DNA of 64,000 nucleotides from DASVTU01 sp036387415 (GTDB lineage Bacteria; Acidobacteriota; Blastocatellia; Pyrinomonadales; Pyrinomonadaceae), in the NCBI GenBank assembly GCA_036387415.1, contig DASVTU010000022.1, positions 112,173 through 176,172 on the forward strand. The letters are read 5' to 3'. Below, piece after piece: positions 8,158 through 18,108 of the stretch (position 1 is its first letter; each line of letters begins with the position of its first letter). The notes beneath the pieces are model-generated. The model was not told the origin of the DNA and searched no databases. It saw nothing but the letters and a program-made list of their open reading frames with translations. A program made the position numbers and the translations under genes.

Positions 8158-9438
8158 ATGTTTGATTCGCTGAAGGAAACACAGCCGCGCGTGAGCGCAG
8201 AGGCCGCGCCGTGGGTCATCGTGGCGGGCGGCTTTCACCAACGCGGCGGGATGGACAAGGCCAACGCGGCGCTCGCCCGCTATCTCCTCGCGAGAGGCAC
8301 GCCGCTTCACCTCGTCGCGCATGCGGTTGCGCCCGAACTCGCCGCGCATCCGCAGGCGACCGTGCACATTGTGCCGCGCCCGGCGGGTTCGTTTCTGCTC
8401 GGCGAGCGGCTTCTGGCGCGCGAGGGGCATCGGGTGGCACGTGCGGTGGTGGCGCGGCATCGCGGTGCGCGCGTGGTGACGAACGGCGGCAACTGCGCGT
8501 GGCCGGACATCAACTGGGTACATTCGGTGCATCACGCGTGGCCGCGCGCAGACGCGGAGGCTCCCTTGTGGTTTCGCGCCAAGAATCGTCTCGACGGCGC
8601 GACGGCGCGACGGCGCGAACGCGGCGCCATCAGCAACGCGCGCATCGTCATCGCCAACTCGGAACGGACGCGACGCGATTTGATGACGCACCTCGACGTG
8701 AAGCCGGAAAGGATTCGCACCGTGCGCCTCGGCAGCGACGACGTGCGACAACTACAAGATGGGGCGGCGACGCGGGAAGAACGCACGGCGGCGCGTGAGT
8801 GGCTTGGCGTGCCGGAGGGGCGACCTCTGGTGGTCTTCGTCGGCGCTCTCGGCCATGACTGCAACAAGGGTTTCGATACGCTGCTCGGCGCGTGGGCGCG
8901 TCTGTGCGCGCGTGCGGAGTGGGATGCGGATTTGGTGGCGGCGGGCGGCGGTCGCGCGGTTGCGGCGTGGCGCACGCACGTCGCATCGTTCGGCCTCGCG
9001 GCACGCGTGAAGTTGCTCGGACATACGGAGCGCGTCGGCGACGTGTTGGCCGCCGCAGATTTATTGGTTAGCCCCGTGCGCTATGAGGCTTACGGGTTGA
9101 ACGTGCATGAGGCTGTGGTGCGGGGCGTGCCGTCGCTCGTTAGCGCCGTCGCCGGAGTCGCCGAACTCTATCCGGCGGAACTCTCCGCGATGCTTCTGCC
9201 CGACGCAGAAGACGCGGCGCATCTCGAAGCGACGCTGCTCGACTGGCGCATGGAAGTCGAAGCATGGAAGCGACGTTTCGCGCCGTTCGCGGCGACGCTC
9301 GCGCGGCGGACGTGGCGAGACATGGCGGCGGAGTTTGTCGAAGTGGTTGAAGGCGAAGCGGCTGAAACGTCCGTCGTCGGACAAGAATACGTTTCATTGT
9401 CGGTCGAGGCCGGACGAATGGCGCGAAAGATTTCTTGA
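8158..9438 (+). CDS. GT4 family glycosyltransferase
   Basis: This 426-residue GT-B enzyme opens with the donor-independent N-lobe (VAGGFHQRGGMDKAN) and has the C-lobe EX7E region SPVRYEAYGLNVHEAVVRG. I chose ATG 8158 because the homologous N-terminus begins just after it; the frame is open further upstream but overlaps the ligase gene. It probably adds one sugar to the repeat unit. About 100 bp without a gene follow before the flippase. Confidence 0.86.
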   Translation: MFDSLKETQPRVSAEAAPWVIVAGGFHQRGGMDKANAALARYLLARGTPLHLVAHAVAPELAAHPQATVHIVPRPAGSFLLGERLLAREGHRVARAVVARHRGARVVTNGGNCAWPDINWVHSVHHAWPRADAEAPLWFRAKNRLDGATARRRERGAISNARIVIANSERTRRDLMTHLDVKPERIRTVRLGSDDVRQLQDGAATREERTAAREWLGVPEGRPLVVFVGALGHDCNKGFDTLLGAWARLCARAEWDADLVAAGGGRAVAAWRTHVASFGLAARVKLLGHTERVGDVLAAADLLVSPVRYEAYGLNVHEAVVRGVPSLVSAVAGVAELYPAELSAMLLPDAEDAAHLEATLLDWRMEVEAWKRRFAPFAATLARRTWRDMAAEFVEVVEGEAAETSVVGQEYVSLSVEAGRMARKIS

Positions 9439-9538
9439 AGCATTCGGAAGCGTCATCCGGTTCGAGTTCTTGCTTGCGGTTCGAGTTTTTGACGGTTCGC
9501 GCGGTTGGTTGCATCGGTTTTGAGTAGTTGGTTGCAAG

Positions 9539-11083
9539 ATGAGTCGGACTAAAAAATTCCTCGGCGGCGTCGGTTTCGGCTACGCCAATCAGGTTCTCGT
9601 CACGGTCGTCGGGCTGTGGCTGACGCCGTTTCTGTTGCGGCACATCGAGCCGCAAGGCTACGGGCTGTGGCTCGTCGGCATGCAGTTTATGGCCTACCTG
9701 ATGCTGTTGGACTTCGGCGTGGTCGCGTTGCTGCCGCGCGAGACGGCGCTCATGGCGGGTCGCGGCGGCGACGATGGAGGCAATGCGCGCGAAGACCTCG
9801 CGGCGCTCGTCGGACAGGCGGCGCGACTGACGATGTGGCAGACGCCGTTCGTCGCTCTCGGAGCCGTCGCGCTGTGGTTCATGATACCGACGGAGTGGGA
9901 ACCTTTGCGGCGACCGCTGGGGTTGGTGCTCGCGGTGTTTGTCGTGATGTTTCCGTTGCGTATCTTTCACGCGGTGCTGCAAGGATTACAGGATTTCGCC
10001 TTCATCGGGAAAACGCAGATATGCGTGTGGTTAACGAGCAACGCCGTCATGGTCGCGTTGGTGCTGGCGGATTACGGCTTGTTGGCGTTGGCGTTGGGCG
10101 GCATCGTCGCGCAGGTGTTGACCGCGCCCGTTCTGTTTTATCGCTTACGCACACGCTTTCCAGATGCTTTGCCCGGACGATTGCCCGCTCTGCCGTGGAA
10201 CGTGGCGCGCGGGCTTCTGACCAAAGGCGGTTGGATTAGCATTAGCCAGATTTCGCAAGCGATTTTGGTCGGCACGGATATTTTCATCATCGGTAAATTC
10301 TTCGGCCCCGCCGCCGTCGTGCCATACGTCTGTACGGGCAAACTGATTTCCGTGTTGGCTAACCAACCGCAGTTGTTCATCCTCGCCGCAGGCCCCGGCT
10401 TGAGCGAGATGAAAGTTCGCGAGCCTCTGCATCGCGTTTCGCAAGTGTGCGTCGCGCTGACGCACGCGATGCTGATTATGAGCGGCGCGATTGCGTGCCT
10501 GGTGCTGACGGTGAATCGAGGTTTCATTAACTGGTGGGTCGGCGCGGAGCAGTACGGCGGATTCTGGCTGACGGTTTTGATTCTGACGAACATGCTCCTG
10601 CGCCACTGGAAACTGACCGCCGGATACACGATTCTTTTCTTCGGCTATGACCGCCACCTGGCTATCACGGCGCTGCTCGACGGCCTTGTGACGCTGGCGG
10701 GAATGGCGGTTGGCGGTTGGTTGTTCGGCACGTTGGGCGTCGCGCTCGGTGGGCTGTCGGGTGTCTGTCTAATCAGTCTTCCGCGAAATCTGACGGTGCT
10801 GGCGCGCGAAACCGGAACCACGGTGGGCGGCTTGATGGGGTCTCTGTGGCCGTGGCTGTGGCGGTTTTTGATATTGATTGTGATGGCGGGGATGGTGGCG
10901 AGAGTCTGGGTGCCGGAAGGGTTTGTGTCAATCGCCGCCACAGCTGTTGTCACCTCTGCAATCTATCTCGTCGTGATGCTTCCGGCCATGCTGCGAACTT
11001 CGCTCAGCACTTATCTGCCGCAACGCCTCTCCGCTCTCCTGATGAGAATCTTCAGCGTCCCGCAGCCGAGCAACCCCGCGTGA
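9539..11083 (+). CDS. Wzx-like polysaccharide flippase (MOP superfamily)
   Basis: The protein has 514 residues and about 12-14 hydrophobic segments, beginning with KKFLGGVGFGYANQVLVTVV. Size and pattern fit the polysaccharide transporter branch of the MOP exporters. The family flips undecaprenyl-diphosphate-linked repeat units across the inner membrane. It sits between glycosyltransferases, as Wzx genes do. Together with the WecA-like, Wzy-like and Wzz-like proteins it indicates a Wzx/Wzy-dependent pathway. Confidence 0.88.
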   Translation: MSRTKKFLGGVGFGYANQVLVTVVGLWLTPFLLRHIEPQGYGLWLVGMQFMAYLMLLDFGVVALLPRETALMAGRGGDDGGNAREDLAALVGQAARLTMWQTPFVALGAVALWFMIPTEWEPLRRPLGLVLAVFVVMFPLRIFHAVLQGLQDFAFIGKTQICVWLTSNAVMVALVLADYGLLALALGGIVAQVLTAPVLFYRLRTRFPDALPGRLPALPWNVARGLLTKGGWISISQISQAILVGTDIFIIGKFFGPAAVVPYVCTGKLISVLANQPQLFILAAGPGLSEMKVREPLHRVSQVCVALTHAMLIMSGAIACLVLTVNRGFINWWVGAEQYGGFWLTVLILTNMLLRHWKLTAGYTILFFGYDRHLAITALLDGLVTLAGMAVGGWLFGTLGVALGGLSGVCLISLPRNLTVLARETGTTVGGLMGSLWPWLWRFLILIVMAGMVARVWVPEGFVSIAATAVVTSAIYLVVMLPAMLRTSLSTYLPQRLSALLMRIFSVPQPSNPA

Positions 11084-11112
11084 ATCTGCAACCGACGAGA
11101 AGTATCAGCGAA

Positions 11113-12042
11113 ATGATGAATGAACGCCCGCTAGTTTCGGTCGTCCTGTTGAGCTACAACCGCCCGCGTCTCTTGCGCGACGCGCTCGATTCGGTATGTA
11201 GCCAGTCGTATGAAAATGTCGAGGTGATTGTGGTCGATAACAAGAGCGGAGCGAGCGATGAGATTGCGGAAATCGTGTGCGGGCGCGAGGGCGTGCGTTT
11301 GATTCGGACGAGTGCGAATCTCGGTTTCACGGGCGGCATGAATCTCGGCGCGAGCGAGGCGCACGGGCGTTATATCTATCTGACGGAAGACGACATCGTG
11401 CTCGCGCCGGATTGCCTCTCGCGCCTCGTCGATTACGCGCAGACGCGCGCAGACACGCGCGGCTTCCTGCTCGCTCCCGTGCTCTACAACAAACGTGAGC
11501 GGACGATACGTTGCGCGGGCGGGGAATTGTCGCTCGGCGGCATCTTCAGTAATAAGATTTATGGCGCGGGCGAACCGGACGCGGGGCAGTTCCCCGAACC
11601 CTTAGACGTAGCGTTTATTCCCGGCTCGACCGTCTTCTGCGAACTCGAATTCTTTCGGCGCATGGGCGGCTTCCGCGCAGATTTTTTCATGTATTCGGAA
11701 GACCGCGAGTTGTGCCTGCGTGTGGTCAAGGCGGGTGGACGAATCACGGTCGTGCCGGAGGCTAAGGCTTACCACTTCGAGCCGGAAGACGCGACGGTGC
11801 ACGCCGAATTGGAGTTTCACATTCTGAAGAATTTCTACGCGCTCTATCTCCTCCATGCGCCTTCGCGCGTGCTCCCCGAATTCATCTGCCGCTATGTCTT
11901 CCTGCAACTCGTTCGCTCGGCTCTCGGCATGAAGCGCAGCACCGTCTCGCTGCTGCGTGCGTCATGGTGGGTTGCCAGAAACGCCCGCTCACTACTGAAA
12001 AACCGGTTGCACGCGAGCCACGCCGCGCACAGCGACATTTGA
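11113..12042 (+). CDS. GT2 family glycosyltransferase
   Basis: The 309-residue GT-A enzyme has the N-terminal VSVVLLSYNRP strand, the nucleotide-binding VIVVDNKSGASD and an acidic TEDDIVL metal-binding segment. The later segment MYSEDRELCLRVVKAGG matches the SEDxDLCxR motif of rhamnosyltransferase-like GT2 enzymes, so rhamnosyl transfer is possible but unproven. Two consecutive ATG codons (11113 and 11116) could each be the start. It follows the flippase by 29 nt. Confidence 0.88.
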   Translation: MMNERPLVSVVLLSYNRPRLLRDALDSVCSQSYENVEVIVVDNKSGASDEIAEIVCGREGVRLIRTSANLGFTGGMNLGASEAHGRYIYLTEDDIVLAPDCLSRLVDYAQTRADTRGFLLAPVLYNKRERTIRCAGGELSLGGIFSNKIYGAGEPDAGQFPEPLDVAFIPGSTVFCELEFFRRMGGFRADFFMYSEDRELCLRVVKAGGRITVVPEAKAYHFEPEDATVHAELEFHILKNFYALYLLHAPSRVLPEFICRYVFLQLVRSALGMKRSTVSLLRASWWVARNARSLLKNRLHASHAAHSDI

Positions 12043-12087
12043 TTGATGCGAATTTTGATTCGTGCAGCAAGCCTCCGTCTTTAACTG

Positions 12088-12837
12088 ATGACGACGATGA
12101 GAAACATGCTCAGGCGACTCGCGCCGCAGTTTGCGAAGGAGCAATACCACGCGCTGCGGAATACGAACTACTGCCGACGCCTCCGTCTGACCGCCGCCGC
12201 GAAACGCCTGTCGCGTCGGGCCGCGCGCACGCCGAATGCGAGCGCGGAGGATTATTGCGACCTTCTGTGGGCGTCGGGCGTTTTCCGTCCGATGCAAATC
12301 AGATGGGAGATTGCGCGCCTCTACGAGATAGTGCGCGCTCTGCGTCCTTCGACCGTCTGCGAAATCGGCGCAGCGGACGGCGGCACAACTTTTCTCTTCG
12401 CACGCGCTGCGGCGCACGACGCTCTCTTGATTTCGCTCGACCTCAACTACGACGAAGCGCGTCGGCAGTCGGTCGCTCTGTTCGCGCAAGGCGAACAGAG
12501 AATCGTCTGCCTCGACGGCGACTCACACGTCGCCGCAACTCTCAACAACGTGACAGGGCTGCTGGATGGTCGTCATCTCGATTTTCTCTTTATCGACGGC
12601 GACCACAGTTTCGCGGGTGTGGCGAAGGATTTCGAGATGTATAGCCCTCTGTTGAGGCGTGGCGGCATCGTCGCCTTTCACGACATCGTGCCTGTCAGGG
12701 AAGGTGATTTGAACCATTACGTCGGCGGAGTGCCGGAGTTTTGGCGCGAGTTGAAGCGACGCTACGCTTCGACCGAGGAGATTGTGGAAGACGCGAACCA
12801 GAGCGCATTCGGAATCGGGGTGCTGCGTTGGGAGTAA
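12088..12837 (+). CDS. Class I SAM-dependent methyltransferase (Methyltransf_24/CmcI-like)
   Basis: The protein has 249 residues. SAM motif I reads EIGAADGGTTFLF (about 92-104), and the family signature FIDGDHSFAGVAKDFE is followed by GGIVAFHDI. This class methylates or otherwise modifies sugars and secondary metabolites. The locus suggests a glycan substrate. A related shorter protein with FIDGDHSYDG is encoded at 20075. Confidence 0.84.
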   Translation: MTTMRNMLRRLAPQFAKEQYHALRNTNYCRRLRLTAAAKRLSRRAARTPNASAEDYCDLLWASGVFRPMQIRWEIARLYEIVRALRPSTVCEIGAADGGTTFLFARAAAHDALLISLDLNYDEARRQSVALFAQGEQRIVCLDGDSHVAATLNNVTGLLDGRHLDFLFIDGDHSFAGVAKDFEMYSPLLRRGGIVAFHDIVPVREGDLNHYVGGVPEFWRELKRRYASTEEIVEDANQSAFGIGVLRWE

Positions 12838-12848
12838 GCGAAAAGGAG

Positions 12849-13505
12849 ATGGTCGCGGCGTCGGCGGTCAAGCATGGCGCGGCGGTCGGGCGCGGCGCGG
12901 CGGTCGAGCGTGTTGCTACGTCGCCGGAGGGCGCGACGCGCACGACGCAGGACGAGTCCACCGTGCTCAATCTCGGTTGCGGTCTGAGCCATGTGGCGGG
13001 CGCGGTCAATCTCGATGTGACGACGGAGACGAAGCCCGACGTGGTGCACGATTTGAACCTCCGCCCGTGGCCGTTCGAGAGCGACCGTTTCGAGGAAGTG
13101 TTGGCGCACGACGTGGTTGAGCATCTGGATGATGTCATCGGGACGTTCGAGGAAATCCATCGCGTCTGCCGCGACGGGGCGATTGTCAGAGTGAGCGTGC
13201 CGCACTTCTCCTGCGCCAACGCTTACACAGACCCCACGCACCTACATCTCTTTGGATACTTCACGCCTGATTACATCGCCGGAACAAAAGCCGAGTTCGC
13301 TTACTACACGACGGCCAAATTTCGCATCCGTCATCGTCAGATTATTTTCTGGCCGACGCTCGTCAACAAGTTGGTGTGGCGATTGGCGAACCGTTCGCCG
13401 ATGCGTTACGAGATGCGTTGGGCGTGGATGTTTCCCGCGCTGTTTTTGAGTTTCGAGCTTGAGGTCGTGAAGAAGCAGGAGACCGTAGATGGGTGCGAGA
13501 AATAA
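12849..13505 (+). CDS. Class I SAM-dependent methyltransferase (Methyltransf_11-like)
   Basis: The product has about 218 residues from ATG 12849. The SAM-binding loop is LNLGCGLSHVAGAVNLD, followed by the acidic VVHDLN and the motif DVVEHLDDVIGTFEEIHRVC typical of Methyltransf_11. The first ~40 residues are alanine/arginine-rich and poorly structured, so the true start is uncertain. The next gene starts inside its 3' end (17-nt overlap), indicating co-translation. Confidence 0.82.
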   Translation: MVAASAVKHGAAVGRGAAVERVATSPEGATRTTQDESTVLNLGCGLSHVAGAVNLDVTTETKPDVVHDLNLRPWPFESDRFEEVLAHDVVEHLDDVIGTFEEIHRVCRDGAIVRVSVPHFSCANAYTDPTHLHLFGYFTPDYIAGTKAEFAYYTTAKFRIRHRQIIFWPTLVNKLVWRLANRSPMRYEMRWAWMFPALFLSFELEVVKKQETVDGCEK

Positions 13506-14628
13506 CGGGCGGGGCAACGGTCAGAGCAACGGGCGGAGAGATGCGCCGCCTCGCGTGCTCCACATCGTGCCTGCGCTGTTTGGCGCGCATCGCGGCGGCG
13601 GCATCTATGGCGGCGCGGAAAGATACGCGCTCGAACTCGCGCGCGAGATGGCCGACGAAGTTCCGACCACTCTGGTCAGTTTCGGAGATACGGAACAGAC
13701 TATGACGTTCGGGCGTCTGCGTGTGCGTGTGATTGGCAATCCGTGGTTCGTGCGCGGTCAACGCACGAATCCGGTCGCACTCCGGTTGCTGGCCGAATTA
13801 CGCAAGGCTGATGTCGTCCACTGTCATCAACAACACGTGCTGGCGAGTAGTCTGGCCGCGCTCGTCTCGCGTCTGACGCGTCGCCGCGTGTTCGTCAGCG
13901 ACCTCGGCGGCGGCGGTTGGGACGTGTCCGCCTATGTTTCGACAGACCGTTGGTATCACGGACACCTCCACATCAGCGAGTACAGCCGCACGGTGAGCGG
14001 CCACGATGGCGACACGCGCGCACACGTTATCTTCGGCGGTGTGGATGCGGAGAAATTTTCGCCGGATGAATCGTTGGCGCGCGATGCGACGGCGTTGTTT
14101 GTCGGGCGAGTGATGCCGCATAAGGGCGTTGACAATCTCGTCAGAGCGATTGCGCCCGACATGCTGTTGGAGATTGTCGGGCAGACGTGCGACGGGCGTT
14201 TCCTCGAAGACTTGCGCGCGTTGGCCGACAGCAAACGGGTCTCTTTTCGACACGACTGCGACGACGCGGCGCTCGTCGCAGCGTATCGCAGGGCGATGTG
14301 CGTGGTGCTGCCGAGCGTTTACAAAAACATGTACGGCGACGTGACCCGAACGCCCGAATTGCTAGGGCAGACGCTTCTCGAAGGCATGGCCTGCGGGACG
14401 CCAGCCATCTGCACGGACGTGGCGAGCATGCCTGAAATAGTCGAAGACGGGGTGACGGGATTCATCGTGCCGCCCAACGACCCGTCGGCTCTCGGACAGA
14501 AACTTCGTTGGCTACGCGACAACCCCGAACGCGCGCGGGCGATGGGGCATGACGCGCGTCGGCGTGTGCTCGAAAAGTTTACGTGGCGAAAGGTCGTCGC
14601 GCGTTGTCTCGAAGCTTACGCGGCTTGA
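13489..14628 (+). CDS. GT4 family glycosyltransferase
   Basis: The 379-residue GT-B protein has the N-lobe LHIVPALFGAHRGGGIYGGAE, ALFVGRVMPHKGVDNLV at the start of the C-lobe, and the EX7E-like donor site EGMACGTPAICTDVASMPE. It starts inside the preceding methyltransferase gene. It probably adds a sugar in repeat-unit synthesis; donor and acceptor are unknown. Confidence 0.89.
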   Translation: MGARNNGRGNGQSNGRRDAPPRVLHIVPALFGAHRGGGIYGGAERYALELAREMADEVPTTLVSFGDTEQTMTFGRLRVRVIGNPWFVRGQRTNPVALRLLAELRKADVVHCHQQHVLASSLAALVSRLTRRRVFVSDLGGGGWDVSAYVSTDRWYHGHLHISEYSRTVSGHDGDTRAHVIFGGVDAEKFSPDESLARDATALFVGRVMPHKGVDNLVRAIAPDMLLEIVGQTCDGRFLEDLRALADSKRVSFRHDCDDAALVAAYRRAMCVVLPSVYKNMYGDVTRTPELLGQTLLEGMACGTPAICTDVASMPEIVEDGVTGFIVPPNDPSALGQKLRWLRDNPERARAMGHDARRRVLEKFTWRKVVARCLEAYAA

Positions 14629-14671
14629 GTGTGTTCGTTGTCTAACAGGAAAGTGAGAGCGCGAGAGTCGG

Positions 14672-15934
14672 ATGATTGAGTGGCATCTCATCACGGGCGA
14701 ATATCCTCCGCAAACGGGCGGCGTGAGCGACCACACGCGTCTCATCGCCACGAAACTCGCGTCGGCGGGCGACCGCGTGCGCGTCTGGTGTCCGTCGCTC
14801 AAGGTGGGCGAGGCCGAGGAGGTAGAACAGATAAAGCATGAGACGAAAGAGACGGAGCAGGCGAAGTATGCGGGCGACGCTGATGTGCGGGGCGACGTGG
14901 TTGTGCGGCGCGAGTGTGGCGGTTTCGCGCCGTCGGATTTGCGTCGCGTCGGGCGTTTGCTGAATCAGTATCCCGCGCCGAGGCGTCTGCTGGTGCAGTA
15001 TGTGCCGCACGCTTACGGTTATCGCTCGATGAATCTCGCCTTCTGCCTGTGGCTATGGAAGCGTGCGCGATTCAGTGGCGACGAGATTGAGATTATTTTG
15101 CATGAACCGTTTCTGGAATGGCGACGCGGGGCATGGAAGCAGACGGGGGCGGCGGCGGTTCATCGCGTGATGACGGCGACGCTGCTGCGCGCGGCGACGC
15201 GCGTCTGGACGACGATTCCAGCGTGGGAGCCGCTGTGGCGACCGTTCACGCTCGGCAGACGCGTGAGCTTCGAGTGGTTGCCCGTGCCGAACAACATCGA
15301 GGTACAGGACGATGTCGCGCGAGTCTCCGCCGCGCGTCGTCGTTATGCTTCACGGCGCGAGCATGTGGTCGTCGGGCATCTGGGAACTTACCCACAGCAC
15401 GTCGCAGACTACCTGCGACGATTGTTGCCGACGCTCTTGTCGCGCCAGCCGTCTGCGGTCGTAGTGTTGATGGGGCGGCAAGGCGAGCGCGTGCGCGACG
15501 AGATTGCGAGTCTTCATCCGTCGCTTGCGGCGCGCGTACATGCGACGGGATATTTGGCGGCGCGAGAACTCTCAGCGCACCTCTCAGCGTGCGACCTGAT
15601 GCTTCAACCTTTCACCGATGGTGTGAGCAGTCGGCGGACGAGCGTGATGGCCGCGTTGGAGCACGCGCGTCCCGTGGTGACGACGGCAGGACGTTTGACG
15701 GAAGCGTTGTGGGCGGAGAGCGGTGCGGTTGCGCTTGCGCCCGCCGACCGTCTCGACGCGCTGCTCGAAGCGGTCGAGCGTTTGATGGCGGACGCAGACG
15801 CACGCGCACGACTGGGCGAGGCCGGACGTGCGCTCTACTACAAACATTTCGATGCGGCGCATGCAGTCGCCGCCTTGCGACGCGTCGCGGTCGCGACAGA
15901 GCGAGTCGCTTCGGAAGCGTTGTTGATGAGTTAG
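14672..15934 (+). CDS. Divergent GT4-like glycosyltransferase
   Basis: The protein has 420 residues and opens with WHLITGEYPPQTGGVSDH, a typical GT-B N-lobe loop. A charged stretch near 50-70 (EAEEVEQIKHETKETEQ) is unusual. The C-lobe keeps VVGHLGTYPQHVADYL and DLMLQPFTDGVSSRRTS. The second glutamate of the usual EX7E pair is not obvious, so donor specificity may differ. It lies 43 nt after the preceding glycosyltransferase. Confidence 0.82.
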   Translation: MIEWHLITGEYPPQTGGVSDHTRLIATKLASAGDRVRVWCPSLKVGEAEEVEQIKHETKETEQAKYAGDADVRGDVVVRRECGGFAPSDLRRVGRLLNQYPAPRRLLVQYVPHAYGYRSMNLAFCLWLWKRARFSGDEIEIILHEPFLEWRRGAWKQTGAAAVHRVMTATLLRAATRVWTTIPAWEPLWRPFTLGRRVSFEWLPVPNNIEVQDDVARVSAARRRYASRREHVVVGHLGTYPQHVADYLRRLLPTLLSRQPSAVVVLMGRQGERVRDEIASLHPSLAARVHATGYLAARELSAHLSACDLMLQPFTDGVSSRRTSVMAALEHARPVVTTAGRLTEALWAESGAVALAPADRLDALLEAVERLMADADARARLGEAGRALYYKHFDAAHAVAALRRVAVATERVASEALLMS

Positions 15935-15947
15935 GCGGGAGACGATT

Positions 15948-17285
15948 TTGCGAATCGCGGTCATCAATTGGAGTCGGCGCAAGGTGGGCGGGGCGGAGGC
16001 TTATCTCGGCCTGACGCTCTCGGCCTTGAGCGATGCCGGACACGAAGTTGCTTTCTGGTACGAGACCGACAAGCCCGCGAACCGCGAGCCGATACCGCTC
16101 AACGCCGGAGTGCCGACGTGGAGCATTGACGAGTTGGGCGCAGAACGCGCGCTCGAAGCGTTGCGCCGTTGGCAGCCCGACTTGATTTATTCACACGGTC
16201 TTTTGAATCCAGAGGTGGAGACGGAAACCCTCCGCATCGCGCCCGCCGTCTTCTCCGCACACGGTTATTACGGAACGTGCATCAGCGGAGAGAAGACTTT
16301 CAAAAATCCTACGGTGACGCCCTGCCAGCGTCGCTTCGGCTGGCAGTGTCTGCTGAGTTATTACCCGCGTCGTTGCGGCGGCTTGAATCCCGTCACCATG
16401 CTGAAACTCTACGGCGTCCAGTCGCGTCGCCTGAGCCTGTTGCGGGAATACCGCGCCGTGCTCACGCACTCCTTCCACATGCGTGAGGAATACATCAAGC
16501 ACGGACTGCCCGCCGAACGTGTCCACGCGCTTTCGTATTACGTGCAGAGCGGCGTCAAAAAATCTCAACTGTTTCCGCAGACTCCCGCCTTCGATGCGCC
16601 GCCGCACATTTTCCTCGACTCACGCGTCGCCCCGCGTCCTTTGCACGAAGACCGCTACCACATCCTTTTCACCGGACGCATAGATCGACTCAAAGGCGGG
16701 CGCACGTTGCTCGAAGCCTTGCCGCGAGTCGCCGTGCGATTGAATCGTCCGCTCCAAGTCACCTTCGCCGGAGACGGCCCTGACCGCGCGGCATGGGAGC
16801 GCCGTGCGAAACGCGTGCAACGACGCGTGGACGCCATACAGATAAATTTCACTGGATGGGCGAGCCGCGACGAACTCAATTCCTTGCTCGCCGCGAGCGA
16901 CCTTCTGGTCTTTCCGAGCCAGTGGCCGGAGCCGTTCGGTCTGGTCGGGCCGGAGGCGGGATTCTATGGTGTGCCCGTCGCGGCTTTCGCCGTCGGCGGC
17001 ATTAGCGACTGGTTAATCGACGGCGTTAACGGACATCTGGCTCCCGGCCATCCGCCCACCGCTGACGGACTCGCCGACGCCATCGTCAAATGTCTCGCAG
17101 ACCCTGCGACTCACGCGCGCCTCTCGCGCGGCGCGTTGGATTTGGCGCAGAGATTCAGCATGAAAAATCATCTGACGGCACTTGTCGAAATATTCGAGAG
17201 CGTGTTGCGGCAGAAGCCTGAGCCTTCTTTGACGCGCGAACCTCGGCTGGCGAGCGTGGCGGGCGCGGAGCGATATGGAAAATAA
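15948..17285 (+). CDS. GT4 family glycosyltransferase (TTG start)
   Basis: The protein has 445 residues and starts at TTG 15948, with GGGAG a few bases upstream. The N-lobe begins RIAVINWSRRKVGGAEAYL. A cysteine-rich patch (TPCQRRFGWQCLLSYYPRRCGG, split here by function only) lies near 120-145. The C-lobe has GRIDRLKGGRTLLEALP and the donor site SQWPEPFGLVGPEAG. Its 3' end overlaps the sulfotransferase start by 11 nt. Confidence 0.87.
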   Translation: MRIAVINWSRRKVGGAEAYLGLTLSALSDAGHEVAFWYETDKPANREPIPLNAGVPTWSIDELGAERALEALRRWQPDLIYSHGLLNPEVETETLRIAPAVFSAHGYYGTCISGEKTFKNPTVTPCQRRFGWQCLLSYYPRRCGGLNPVTMLKLYGVQSRRLSLLREYRAVLTHSFHMREEYIKHGLPAERVHALSYYVQSGVKKSQLFPQTPAFDAPPHIFLDSRVAPRPLHEDRYHILFTGRIDRLKGGRTLLEALPRVAVRLNRPLQVTFAGDGPDRAAWERRAKRVQRRVDAIQINFTGWASRDELNSLLAASDLLVFPSQWPEPFGLVGPEAGFYGVPVAAFAVGGISDWLIDGVNGHLAPGHPPTADGLADAIVKCLADPATHARLSRGALDLAQRFSMKNHLTALVEIFESVLRQKPEPSLTREPRLASVAGAERYGK

Positions 17286-18108
17286 AAGGGTACTCATCTA
17301 CCTCCATATCCCTAAGACCGGAGGGCTCACGCTGCGTTCGATTATTGAACGAAACTTCCCGTCCGACAGCATCCACCACATCGACGGCAGCCCCGGCTCC
17401 AAAGAACGATTCATCGAACTTCCCGAAGCGACCCGCCGCCGCATCAACGTCTTGCGAGGACACATGCCCTTCGGCTTGCACGCACACCTCTACGGTCGCG
17501 CCGACTACTTGACGATGCTGCGCCATCCTGTCGAACGCATTATTTCACTCTACTATTACATCCTCGCCACGCCCAACAATAACTTCCACGCCGAAGTCGC
17601 AGGCCGCCGGATGAGTCTCGCGGATTTCGTCGAAAGCAGGATTTCACAGGCCAAAAATCACCAGACGAGAATGATAAGCGGTCTGGAAAACCGTTTCGAC
17701 GACGCCGCGTTGGAGGTCGCCAAAGCAAATTTGCGCACACATTTCACAGCCGTCGGGCTGAACGAAAAATTCGACGAATCGCTCATCCTCTTCAAGAGGC
17801 TGTTGGGCTGGAACAACATTTTCTACGTCAAGCGCAACGTCACAAAGAAACGCCCGCGCCTGCGCGACGTGCCGGATGCGACCGTCAAGTTAATCGAAAA
17901 ACAGAACGCGCTCGACACAGAGCTTTATGAGTTTGCCGCGCAACGTTTCCGTGAACTCGTCGCGCAGCAGGACGACTCTTTCCACGACGAACTTCTCGCC
18001 TTTCGTCGCTCGAACAAACTCTACGGCGGTTTTCGCAGAGGCTACGAAGCGGCAAGCCGCGCGTTGCCCGCCAGCGTCAAGACCGCCATCAAAAAAATCG
18101 GCGCATAA
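17275..18108 (+). CDS. Sulfotransferase family protein (PAPS-dependent, Sulfotransfer_2-like)
   Basis: The protein has 277 residues. The 5'-phosphosulfate loop is LHIPKTGGLTLR at 10-21, and the 3'-phosphate motif RHPVERIISLYYY lies near residue 83. This fold transfers sulfate from PAPS to carbohydrate hydroxyls. Its place among glycosyltransferases suggests the exopolysaccharide is sulfated. Base composition is slightly more AT-rich than its neighbours. The following gene starts immediately after its stop. Confidence 0.85.
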   Translation: MENKRVLIYLHIPKTGGLTLRSIIERNFPSDSIHHIDGSPGSKERFIELPEATRRRINVLRGHMPFGLHAHLYGRADYLTMLRHPVERIISLYYYILATPNNNFHAEVAGRRMSLADFVESRISQAKNHQTRMISGLENRFDDAALEVAKANLRTHFTAVGLNEKFDESLILFKRLLGWNNIFYVKRNVTKKRPRLRDVPDATVKLIEKQNALDTELYEFAAQRFRELVAQQDDSFHDELLAFRRSNKLYGGFRRGYEAASRALPASVKTAIKKIGA

